A DNA stretch of 6,183 nt from Phascolarctobacterium sp. (lineage in GTDB: Bacteria > Bacillota > Negativicutes > Acidaminococcales > Acidaminococcaceae), in the NCBI GenBank assembly GCA_024405645.1, contig JAKSOJ010000078.1:1-6183 (forward strand), in the 5' to 3' direction. A program made the translations under genes and the position numbers. Below the pieces are notes generated by a model. That model had not been told where the DNA came from. It made no database searches and saw only the letters and a program-made list of their open reading frames with translations. How positions within the stretch are numbered: the stretch's first letter is position 1; each line of letters begins with the position of its first letter. Below, one piece after another: positions 1 to 6,183 of the stretch.

Positions 1-1908
1 ATCGACGATGCTATCGTACTTATCGAAAACATTTTCCGTCATATGGAGATGGGTAAGTCTCCTTACAGAGCGGCAAAAGAAGCAACTGAAGAATTAACTC
101 TTGCTATTATAGCGACATCTCTGACCTTGATGGCAGTATTCGTGCCAATTGGTTCCATGGGTGAAACTATCGGTCAATTCTTTAAGCAATTCGGCTTGGT
201 TGTAGCCTTTGCAGTATTTTTCTCTACTGTAGTAGCATTCTCCATGACTCCTATGGTCAGTGCTTACTGGTTAAAGAAGGTAGACGAAAAGAATGCAAAT
301 CGTAACAAGTACCTGCAAAATTTCCTGGATAAATTCGAAGAAGGTTTCCAGTCCATACGTGAGGTTTATGATAGTCTCATGGTTTGGTGTCTGACCTGTC
401 CTAGAAAAATCATTGCTTTTTCTGTACTGTCCTTGGCAATTAACCTTGCACTCATTCCTTTCTTGGGCAAGGAATTCCAACCGACATATGATAGTGGCGA
501 ATTCTCGGTAAATTTCCTGGCTCCATCTGGCACTTCTTTGGAAAAAACCGTTGAGCTTGCTGAACCTTTGCGTAAAACAATTCAAGAGCTTCCAGAATTA
601 GAAGTTGTTGCAATGACCGTTGGTAACTATCGTGACCCTGTAAATAAGGGCTCTTTGGACGTAAGATTAAAACCTTCCAGCGAAAGAAAACGTACTATGA
701 TGCAAATCATGGACGAACTTCGTGCTGATTTTAGAAATGTAGAAGGACTCAAGGTTGCAGTTCTGTCCGGTCAAGGTGTTGGCGGACGTGACTCTCGTCC
801 TGTACAAATCGGTATGCGTGGCAATGATATCAAGCAAATCAAAGCCTATGCCAATGAGCTTGCAGAAAAGATTCGTCAGCTTCCAGGTGCAACTGACGTA
901 GACATTTCTGACTCCGATGAAGAACCAGAAATTCTAATCAAGGTTGATCATACTAAGGCTGCAGCCTTTGGCCTTGATTCTACCGAGGTTGGTAAAGTTG
1001 TAGAAATGGCCTATATGGGTAAATCCACTTCTAACTCTTATACCATTGGTAAAAACGACTACGACATTCTCGTACAAACTCCTAAAATTCGCAGAATGGA
1101 TATCAACGATGTACGTAACTTACGTGTGTCCGGCTCCTCTGGTGGTTTCGTTCGTTTGGGAGATATTGCAACAATTAGTTATTCTGCTGGTCCTACTCGT
1201 ATCGAACGTGAAGATAAATCTCGTCAAATTGTAGTTTATGCCAATGCAGTTGGTACTTCTCCTGGCGATTTGTTAAACGAAATTACTGGTCGCTTGATTC
1301 CCGAAATGAACATGGCAGATGGTTATTCCTATAAGCTGGTAGGCTCTGTAGATACCATGAATCGTGCATTCCGCGAAATCTACAAAGCTGTAATTTTAGC
1401 GATTGTAGTCGTTTACATGACCTTGGCTGCTCAGTTTGAATCCTTCTCCCAACCTTTGATTATCATGGCTTCCTTGCCTTTCGCGGTTGTTGGTGCAATT
1501 CTTGGTCTGTTGGTTGTAGGTCAAACTGCGAATATGATGAGCCTTATCGGTTTCACCATGCTCCTTGGCCTTGTAACTAAGAACGCAATCCTCCTGGTTG
1601 ACTATGCAAATCAACAAAGAGAAAATGGCGTACCTTTGGAAAAAGCAGTTTTGGAAGCATGCTCCTTGCGTTTGCGTCCTATTTTCATGACCACTTTCTC
1701 CACCATTCTTGGTATGATGCCTATCGCATTGGGCATTGGTGAAGGTGCAGAATTGCGTCAATCCATGGGCGTTGTACTCGTTGGTGGCCTGACAACCTCA
1801 ACTCTTTTGACATTAGTAATTATCCCGCTCATCTATATTGAATTTGAAAAACTCAAAGAAAAGTATTATCATGAATTGGGCGAGAATATTGATGAGGTCA
1901 AATCATGA
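1..1908 (+). CDS. RND family multidrug efflux pump, inner-membrane permease (5'-truncated)
   Basis: Probable proton/substrate antiporter of the AcrB/MexB type (HAE-1-like), forming an inner-membrane trimer that with an adaptor and an outer-membrane channel exports drugs or other amphiphiles. The reading frame is open from base 1, so 635 residues remain of a family usually about 1,030-1,050 long; the first ATG at 43 is internal. Numbering from base 1, the first residues IDDAIVLIENI match TM4 with the proton-relay pair Asp2-Asp3 (AcrB D407/D408). The relay Lys is K527 in TKNAILLVDY (AcrB K940), and the RLRPIFMT motif follows. Predicted membrane segments: TM5 ~33-53, TM6 ~63-92, TM7 ~136-156, then a periplasmic porter/docking loop ~157-460, then TM8 ~462-482, TM9 ~486-508, TM10 ~513-536, TM11 ~561-580 and TM12 ~590-614. 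The visible part is intact, with no frameshift. The adaptor and channel genes would lie upstream, outside the window. Substrate cannot be read from sequence. It overlaps rnhC by 4 bp. Confidence 0.95.
   Translation: MDDAIVLIENIFRHMEMGKSPYRAAKEATEELTLAIIATSLTLMAVFVPIGSMGETIGQFFKQFGLVVAFAVFFSTVVAFSMTPMVSAYWLKKVDEKNANRNKYLQNFLDKFEEGFQSIREVYDSLMVWCLTCPRKIIAFSVLSLAINLALIPFLGKEFQPTYDSGEFSVNFLAPSGTSLEKTVELAEPLRKTIQELPELEVVAMTVGNYRDPVNKGSLDVRLKPSSERKRTMMQIMDELRADFRNVEGLKVAVLSGQGVGGRDSRPVQIGMRGNDIKQIKAYANELAEKIRQLPGATDVDISDSDEEPEILIKVDHTKAAAFGLDSTEVGKVVEMAYMGKSTSNSYTIGKNDYDILVQTPKIRRMDINDVRNLRVSGSSGGFVRLGDIATISYSAGPTRIEREDKSRQIVVYANAVGTSPGDLLNEITGRLIPEMNMADGYSYKLVGSVDTMNRAFREIYKAVILAIVVVYMTLAAQFESFSQPLIIMASLPFAVVGAILGLLVVGQTANMMSLIGFTMLLGLVTKNAILLVDYANQQRENGVPLEKAVLEACSLRLRPIFMTTFSTILGMMPIALGIGEGAELRQSMGVVLVGGLTTSTLLTLVIIPLIYIEFEKLKEKYYHELGENIDEVKS
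1894..1897 (+). promoter_or_regulatory. Shine-Dalgarno of rnhC inside the pump gene
   Basis: GAGG lies 7 bases before the ATG at 1905, within the last codons of the efflux pump. Together with the ATGA stop/start overlap (1905-1908) it supports ATG 1905 as the rnhC start and suggests ribosomes finishing the pump can reinitiate on rnhC. Confidence 0.65.
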
Positions 1909-2831
1909 GTAATCAAATAAGCGATAAAGAATTTGAATTATATTTAGCTAATGCACGCTCTCAAATCGAGGGCGTGCTTAGTGTCTTTCAAGAAAAGAAA
2001 ATTAATTATGGTCACCAATTCCAAATTGTGGAAGGAAACCGTAAATTAACCCTGAATATTTATAATGGTAAGAAGGGTTTAAACCTGGTTTATGCAGGGG
2101 ATGAGGGCCTTAAGGCTAAGATTACTGCAGCTCTAAATGATGCGGATAGTTCTGCCTGTGAAGAGGCGAAAGCAGATTATGGTCCGTCCCAGGTTTGGGC
2201 AGGCAGTGATGAAAGCGGCAAGGGGGATTATTTTGGGCCTCTTGTTGTGGCTGCAGTTGTTGTTGATAAAACTACCGCGTCCAAGCTTTATAATGCTGGG
2301 GTTAAGGATTGCAAGCTTCTTACCGATAAGAAAATTTTAGAATTAGAGGATGTCATTTTGAAGACAGTGGTAGATGCTGCTGTTCTGGAGATGAAACCCC
2401 ATATTTATAATATGCGTTATGAGCAGGTTGTGGCTCAAGGTGGCAAGCTGAACCAGCTTCTTGGGTTGGGGCACATTGCTGCTCTGACTCAGGTGCTCAC
2501 TCGTCACCCAGAGACAGAACGCGCTTTAATCGACCAGTTTACTCCTTCTTGGGAAAATGTGCGCGTGTTAAAAGAGCGTTTTCCTAAATGCAGTATTAGT
2601 CAAACTCCGCGTGCTGAGGCAGATTTGGCAGTGGCTGCAGCCTCCGTGCTTGCTCGTGCGCGCTTCTTGAGAGCTATGGATGCTCTTAGTGAAAGTGCAG
2701 GACTTGGACCTTTGCCCAAAGGCGGGGGAGAGCAAGCAACCGCTATGGCGAGGGAAATTGTTGGCAAACTTGGCAAGGATGCGCTAAGGACATACGTAAA
2801 ACTCCATTTCGCGAATACGGGGAAAATTTAA
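1905..2831 (+). CDS. rnhC: Ribonuclease HIII
   Basis: Cytoplasmic endonuclease that cuts the RNA strand of RNA/DNA hybrids, for example R-loops and replication primers. At 308 residues it has the usual RNase HIII length. Residues ~1-90 form the N-terminal substrate-binding (TBP-like) extension that separates HIII from HII. The catalytic core begins at WAGSDESGKGDYFGPLVV (98-115), with the two first metal-binding acids D102 and E103 in the GSDESGKGDYFGP signature. The third acid is probably D210 in ALIDQF. The fourth lies in RAEADLAVAAAS (236-247) and is E238 or D240; I cannot decide which without an alignment. The ending TYVKLHFANTGKI is typical of the family, so the gene is complete. The start is fixed by the Shine-Dalgarno GAGG at 1894-1897 and the 4-bp overlap with the pump gene. 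There is no obvious functional link to efflux; the pairing looks like simple operon sharing. Confidence 0.95.
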   Translation: MSNQISDKEFELYLANARSQIEGVLSVFQEKKINYGHQFQIVEGNRKLTLNIYNGKKGLNLVYAGDEGLKAKITAALNDADSSACEEAKADYGPSQVWAGSDESGKGDYFGPLVVAAVVVDKTTASKLYNAGVKDCKLLTDKKILELEDVILKTVVDAAVLEMKPHIYNMRYEQVVAQGGKLNQLLGLGHIAALTQVLTRHPETERALIDQFTPSWENVRVLKERFPKCSISQTPRAEADLAVAAASVLARARFLRAMDALSESAGLGPLPKGGGEQATAMAREIVGKLGKDALRTYVKLHFANTGKI

Positions 2832-2851
2832 AAATGCTACTTTCAGCATTT
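2832..2851 (+). terminator. Weak hairpin after rnhC, possible intrinsic terminator
   Basis: A perfect 7-bp inverted repeat, AAATGCT (2832-2838) and AGCATTT (2845-2851), encloses a 6-base loop directly after the rnhC stop codon. The stem has only two G-C pairs, and the following bases (ATTTATG) give a broken rather than solid T-run, so termination is likely weak or partial. Its position between a stop codon and a new promoter fits a transcription-unit boundary. It could also be a chance AT-rich palindrome. Confidence 0.4.
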
Positions 2852-2862
2852 ATTTATGTTCA

Positions 2863-2890
2863 TCTAAACTTAAGGAAGAAGTAGTATAAT
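2863..2890 (+). promoter_or_regulatory. Probable sigma-70/sigma-A promoter of the deacetylase operon
   Basis: A perfect -10 box, TATAAT, sits at 2885-2890. The best -35 candidate is poor: TCTAAA (2863-2868, 3 of 6 matches, 16-base spacer). There is no full extended -10 (TAG in place of TGN). Six bases (CCTCCT, 2891-2896) separate the -10 from the ATG at 2897, so transcription would be expected to start at or within a base or two of the start codon. The weak -35 may mean that an activator is needed or that the box is fortuitous. Confidence 0.55.
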
Positions 2891-2896
2891 CCTCCT

Positions 2897-3748
2897 ATGA
2901 AATACCTAATCATCAACGCCGATGACTTCGGCTTACACGAACAAATAAATAAAGGAATTATCAAAGGACATACTGAAGGCATTATCACTAGCACAAGTAT
3001 CATGCCCACAGCCCCTGCATTTGAAGAAGCAGTAGAACTGGCAAAAGCAAATCCTGATCTTGGCATTGGTATCCATCTGACCCTGTGCACTTGCGTACCA
3101 TCTTGTTTGCCGAAAAACAAGGTTAGCACTTTGCTTGGCAGTGATGGCAACTTTTTGCCCAGCTATGTCAATTTTGCTAAAAGATATTATACTGGCGGAG
3201 TGAAATCCTCCGAGCTTGAAGCTGAACTGCGCGCTCAGTTTGAAAAGGCTTTAAGCTGCGGCTTGAACATCACTCACGTGGACTCTCATCAGCATACCCA
3301 TATGCTCCCAGGAATAAATGCACTTGTCATAAAACTTTGTAAAGAGTATAATGTAGAAAGGGTACGTGTGCCTAAAGAGGATTACTTCTTTACAGGTGGC
3401 TACAAAGTAGGCCTTGGTCGTAAAATTGGTCGAGCAGGGCTGTCGTTTTGTGCGGATATGGCAAGGCCACTTGTGAAAAAAGCAGGTCTAACGACTACGG
3501 ACCATTTCTTTGGTATGCTTGCAGGCTGTAATCTAAATACAGAGCTTGTTGGTAACATTATCAAAGCCTTACCTGAAGGAACGAGTGAATTAATGACTCA
3601 TCCTGGCCTTTCGCAAGCAATTCTTTCTCAAGCACTTCCTTGGGACTTGCATTGGGAGAACGAACTAGAAGCTAGTTTATCCAAAGAAAACAGAAGACTT
3701 TTAGAAGTAAATCACGTAACCCTGACAAATTTTGGCAGGTTGGATTAA
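2897..3748 (+). CDS. YdjC-family (ChbG/HpnK/NaxD-like) carbohydrate deacetylase
   Basis: Predicted metal-dependent hydrolase that removes the N-acetyl group from an amino sugar. Family members act on chitobiose (ChbG), a hopanoid-linked sugar (HpnK) or undecaprenyl-phosphate-GalNAc (NaxD). The 283-residue length is normal. Family signatures are in order: INADDFGL (6-13) with acids D9/D10, GIHLTL (58-63) with H60, DSHQHTHMLPG (129-139) with candidate metal-binding histidines, and ELMTHPG (231-237) with the conserved late His235. No signal peptide or membrane span is seen, so it should act in the cytoplasm. ATG 2897 is the only credible start: an in-frame TAG lies at 2882-2884, and the next Met (residue 36) would remove the active-site acids. 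The nearest purine-rich stretch (AAGGAAG, 2872-2878) is too far upstream to be a normal Shine-Dalgarno. Just after H60 there is an unusual cysteine cluster, C64, C66 and C70. It is followed 3 bp later by a flippase-like gene and then an ArnT-like transferase, which favours a lipid-linked sugar as substrate over chitobiose. The exact sugar is unknown. Confidence 0.88.
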   Translation: MKYLIINADDFGLHEQINKGIIKGHTEGIITSTSIMPTAPAFEEAVELAKANPDLGIGIHLTLCTCVPSCLPKNKVSTLLGSDGNFLPSYVNFAKRYYTGGVKSSELEAELRAQFEKALSCGLNITHVDSHQHTHMLPGINALVIKLCKEYNVERVRVPKEDYFFTGGYKVGLGRKIGRAGLSFCADMARPLVKKAGLTTTDHFFGMLAGCNLNTELVGNIIKALPEGTSELMTHPGLSQAILSQALPWDLHWENELEASLSKENRRLLEVNHVTLTNFGRLD

Positions 3749-3751
3749 TTA

Positions 3752-4756
3752 ATGAACAAAAAGTTAGTCGCGCGTTTAGCTGCTCTTTTCATTTTCGTGG
3801 TAGCTATTTCCGCTGCGGTAATTTACTTTACATTTGATATAAGGACTTTCGAATATCTGCACATGTTCGAGGCGAAGTGCATCCTTTTGGCACTTGGTTC
3901 TCTGTTTGTGGGGTTGTTTTTTGACGGACTTCGCTTGATAACTTTGGCAGATATTACCGACGAGAAGCTGACTTTGCGTCAAATTGTCAATGTCGTGCTG
4001 TCCAACTATTTCCTTGCACTGGTAACCCCGGGGGCAAGTGGTGGGGCAGTGGCTCAGGTCATGTTTATGCGCAAAGCAGGTGTTCCTGTGGCCAAGGCTA
4101 CGGTTGTAGTTTTGGTCCGTACCATTATGTCCATTTTCTTCCTCATTCTTTTGGTACCTGTGGTACTGCATATGGATAGGGATATTCACGGCAGTATGTC
4201 ACCAACGGCATTAACGCTGTTGTCTGTGGCATTCTCTTCTTTGCCAATCATCGCATTTTTCCTGATGCGTACAGATTATCCGGAAAAATGGATTGATAAA
4301 TGTACTCAAAAATTCGCTTACCAAACAAGACAGAACTGCTTCATTTGGTATCGCGAATTTAAACAAGCCTTTGTAATTATGGGACATCATCCGCTTAAGA
4401 TGGTACGTGCTTTTATTGAGTCTGGTTTGTCCTTGCTCTTTATCTATGGCACGGTTCCCGCATATTTTACTGGGCTGGATTTTGATTTCGATTTGGTTCA
4501 AGTAATGGGACGCATGGTGCTCATTAACTTGGTTTTATACTTTACTCCTACTCCTGGTGGTTCCGGTGTTGCCGAAGCAGGCTTTGTCATGCTGTTCAAG
4601 AGTTTGCTGCCACAAGGCACTGTAGGTATCATGGCTGTTCTTTGGCGTTTTACCGCCGAATATTTACCCTTCCTCTTGGGCGCAGTTGTAACCATTAGAG
4701 CCTTTGGTTCCGACGTAATCAACATGGCACAGGTTAAGACGGGAAAGAAAGACTAA
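3752..4756 (+). CDS. UPF0104/LPG_synthase_TM flippase-like integral membrane protein
   Basis: A 334-residue, highly hydrophobic inner-membrane protein of the family related to the membrane domain of MprF (lysylphosphatidylglycerol synthase; TIGR00374/PF03706-like). Two glycine-rich family motifs are visible: TPGASGGAVAQVMFMRKAG (92-110) and FTPTPGGSGVAEAG (264-277). Likely membrane segments are ~8-28, 43-63, 80-92, 113-140, 151-172, 220-240, 250-265 and 290-315, with a charged loop ~173-215. The soluble aminoacyl-transferase domain of MprF is absent, so it should not synthesise aminoacyl-lipid. Members are often annotated as flippase-like, but activity is proven for few of them. It starts 3 bp after the deacetylase stop; AGG at 3737-3739 is a weak, slightly distant Shine-Dalgarno, so translational coupling is likely. 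Lying between a sugar deacetylase and a lipid-sugar transferase, its plausible job is moving the polyprenyl-linked amino sugar to the periplasmic face. That role is inferred from context only. Confidence 0.85.
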   Translation: MNKKLVARLAALFIFVVAISAAVIYFTFDIRTFEYLHMFEAKCILLALGSLFVGLFFDGLRLITLADITDEKLTLRQIVNVVLSNYFLALVTPGASGGAVAQVMFMRKAGVPVAKATVVVLVRTIMSIFFLILLVPVVLHMDRDIHGSMSPTALTLLSVAFSSLPIIAFFLMRTDYPEKWIDKCTQKFAYQTRQNCFIWYREFKQAFVIMGHHPLKMVRAFIESGLSLLFIYGTVPAYFTGLDFDFDLVQVMGRMVLINLVLYFTPTPGGSGVAEAGFVMLFKSLLPQGTVGIMAVLWRFTAEYLPFLLGAVVTIRAFGSDVINMAQVKTGKKD

Positions 4757-4787
4757 TGCGGAATGCATTTGTTAGAACGAATTAATT

Positions 4788-4793
4788 AAAGGA
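4788..4793 (+). promoter_or_regulatory. Shine-Dalgarno of the ArnT-like gene
   Basis: AAAGGA lies 8 bases before ATG 4802, a standard arrangement that fixes the start. The rest of the 45-base gap (4757-4801) shows no convincing promoter and no terminator, only short palindromes (AATGCATT at 4762-4769, TTAATTAA at 4782-4789). The gene is therefore probably read from the upstream operon. Confidence 0.7.
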
Positions 4794-4801
4794 AAATTTA
4801 G

Positions 4802-6183
4802 ATGAAGATTATCGAAAAAAATAGTTTGGTCATCGTCTCCGTCGTGGCTTTCTTAAGCATGATTTGGGGCATCTGGGGCGTACCCCTTTTAGATCCAGAT
4901 GAACCAGTTTATGCAGAAACCGCTCGTGAGATGATTGAATTTGGAGATTTTCTCTCTCCTCGTATTTTTAACGAGTATTGGTATGATAAACCGCCAATGT
5001 ATTATTGGCTTGTTGCCATCTCTCAAAAAATCTTTGGCTTTAACGAGTTTGCGGCTCGTTTTCCTGCAAGTCTTATGGCAGCAGGAACCTCCATTATGGT
5101 TTACATTGCTGGTGCCAAGCTTTTTAATGAGAGAGCAGGCTTTTGGGCTTCCTTGATTTTAACAAGCTCCGTGCAATTCTTTTACATGGGTAAGGCTGCA
5201 GTTACGGATACAACCTTACTTTTCTTTATGACTGGGGCACTTTTGAGTTTCATTCATAAACGCTATTGGCTCATGTATGTTTGTATGGCTTTGGCAACCT
5301 TGACAAAGGGACCAATTGGTGTCGTATTCCCTGGTGCAATTATCTTTTTGTATATTCTCGCTATGGGTCGCTTGGACGAAATCCTGCGTATGCATGTTAT
5401 TCGTGGCCTGTTGCTGTATTTTGTAATTGCTGCTCCTTGGTATTACGGTATGTACACCGTGCATGGCATGGAGTTCATCAATACCTTCCTGGGTTTCCAT
5501 AACGTTACTCGTTTTACGACTCCAGAGCACGCAAGTCGCGTAACCTTCTGGTACTACTTCCCGGTTGTAATTCTGGGACTTTTCCCCTGGACAGGACTTT
5601 TCTTCATGTCCATTAAGTCCTCCATTGGCGAAAGCCGCGTAGATGATATGCGTAACCTCGTGTTTATGCATATTTGGTGGTTCTTCGTATTCTTCTTCTT
5701 TACTGTTTGTAAGACTAAATTAGTTTCCTATATTCTGCCTATGTGGCCCGCTATGGCTCTTTCCATTGGTTGGTATATCTCCTTCGTGGAAAGCAAAATG
5801 CGCTACAATACAATTCTCTGGTCTTGGATTTGGGGCAGTGGGTTGATGTACCTGCTTTTAGGTGCAGGTTGGATTATTGGCGCTAAATTCTTGCCCGAGG
5901 TTAATGTTAGCCTGATTATTCTTGGCGTTATTACCTTGGTTCTTGGTGCTGCTGTAATCTTGGCGATTTATTACTATAAGGATGTACAGCTGGCAAGCTT
6001 TATTCATGTGGGTACTGGTATCATGACTATGATTGTTGCCTTTACCTTTGTACTTCCGGCACTTTCTGACCGTTTTAGCATGAAGACGATAGGCGAGGCA
6101 TATAAGGAACATTGTTATTCTCATGTGCCCGTGTATGTTGATAAATTTGTTCGTCCTGGTTTTATGTGGTACACTCGTGTTCC
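4802..6183 (+). CDS. ArnT-like GT39/PMT-family lipid-linked sugar glycosyltransferase (3'-truncated)
   Basis: Integral inner-membrane GT-C glycosyltransferase expected to take a sugar from a polyprenyl-phosphate carrier on the periplasmic side and attach it to lipid A or another envelope acceptor. I translated the frame by hand: it is open for 460 codons to the window edge with no stop, and ArnT proteins are about 550 residues, so roughly 90 are missing. After TM1 (~8-27), the first periplasmic loop carries DPDEPVYAETAREM (31-44), with catalytic-type acids D31, D33 and E34, then YDKPPMYYWL (61-70). Further ArnT/PMT_2-like marks are KAAVTDTTLL (131-140), TKGPIGVVFP (168-177), HNVTRF and FWYYFPVVILGLFPW (233-263), and KLVSYILPMWPAMAL (306-320). 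Many hydrophobic spans follow, then a periplasmic C-terminal part starting near residue 422. The Shine-Dalgarno AAAGGA is well placed. The upstream deacetylase and flippase-like genes suggest an amino sugar such as galactosamine or glucosamine as donor sugar; aminoarabinose is less likely because no arn genes are in view. The acceptor cannot be read from the sequence. Confidence 0.9.
   Translation, partial: MKIIEKNSLVIVSVVAFLSMIWGIWGVPLLDPDEPVYAETAREMIEFGDFLSPRIFNEYWYDKPPMYYWLVAISQKIFGFNEFAARFPASLMAAGTSIMVYIAGAKLFNERAGFWASLILTSSVQFFYMGKAAVTDTTLLFFMTGALLSFIHKRYWLMYVCMALATLTKGPIGVVFPGAIIFLYILAMGRLDEILRMHVIRGLLLYFVIAAPWYYGMYTVHGMEFINTFLGFHNVTRFTTPEHASRVTFWYYFPVVILGLFPWTGLFFMSIKSSIGESRVDDMRNLVFMHIWWFFVFFFFTVCKTKLVSYILPMWPAMALSIGWYISFVESKMRYNTILWSWIWGSGLMYLLLGAGWIIGAKFLPEVNVSLIILGVITLVLGAAVILAIYYYKDVQLASFIHVGTGIMTMIVAFTFVLPALSDRFSMKTIGEAYKEHCYSHVPVYVDKFVRPGFMWYTRV

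Noticed and set aside
43..45. ATG at 43 as the start of the pump
   Set aside because: The frame is open back to base 1 and those residues encode the conserved TM4 proton-relay aspartates, so the true start is outside the window.
1396..1761. 121-residue open frame on the - strand inside the efflux pump gene
   Set aside because: It lies opposite the well-conserved TM8-TM12 coding sequence, and its translation is rich in Gln/Asn/His/Cys without any recognisable motif, as expected for a shadow frame.
2897..3748. Assignment to hopanoid synthesis (hpnK)
   Set aside because: Family similarity alone cannot separate HpnK from NaxD or ChbG, and no squalene cyclase or other hopanoid gene is nearby, so no symbol was given.
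3776..4189. 137-residue open frame on the - strand opposite the flippase-like gene
   Set aside because: Antisense shadow of a hydrophobic-protein gene; the composition (many Gln, His, Lys, Cys) mirrors the opposite strand and no family is recognisable.
3744..4789. ATTAATTAA before two start regions (3744-3752 and 4781-4789) and GGAAAATTTA at both 2821-2830 and 4791-4800
   Set aside because: Short AT-rich words next to stop and start codons are expected by chance in such gaps; their distances to the start codons differ and they form no array or consistent operator.
4935..5156. 73-residue + strand open frame overlapping the start of the ArnT-like gene
   Set aside because: It is out of frame with the conserved DPDEPVY and YDKPP motifs, which fall in the frame starting at 4802.
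5216..5671. 151-residue open frame on the - strand within the ArnT-like gene
   Set aside because: The + strand frame here carries several conserved GT39/ArnT motifs without interruption; the antisense frame has none.

Overview
The window holds five tightly packed genes, all on the + strand. The pairing of a proton-driven RND efflux pump and an ArnT-type lipid-linked sugar transferase (outer-membrane features) with RNase HIII (a Firmicutes-associated enzyme) suggests a diderm Firmicute, most likely class Negativicutes. GC content is moderate by eye. No genus is claimed.

Region 1 (1-2831): the C-terminal ~60% of an RND inner-membrane pump, cut off by the window start, is followed by rnhC (RNase HIII). 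The two genes overlap by 4 bp (ATGA), so they are probably co-transcribed and translationally coupled. The unit ends at a small AT-rich hairpin (2832-2851).

Region 2 (2852-2896): a 45-base gap carries a perfect TATAAT exactly 6 bases before the ATG of the next gene, with no usable Shine-Dalgarno. This is the geometry of a leaderless transcript starting on the start codon.

Region 3 (2897-6183): three genes form a probable operon. They encode a YdjC-fold (ChbG/HpnK/NaxD family) metal-dependent sugar deacetylase, a multi-spanning UPF0104/LPG_synthase_TM 'flippase-like' membrane protein 3 bp downstream, and a GT39/ArnT-type integral membrane glycosyltransferase cut off by the window end. Read together, they resemble the second half of the Francisella NaxD-FlmK route: deacetylate an undecaprenyl-phosphate-linked N-acetylhexosamine, move it across the inner membrane, and transfer the free amino sugar to lipid A or another envelope acceptor. 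The polyprenyl-phosphate glycosyltransferase that would start such a pathway is not in the window.

I see no RNA genes, mobile elements, CRISPR arrays or long repeats. No non-coding stretch exceeds 65 bases.
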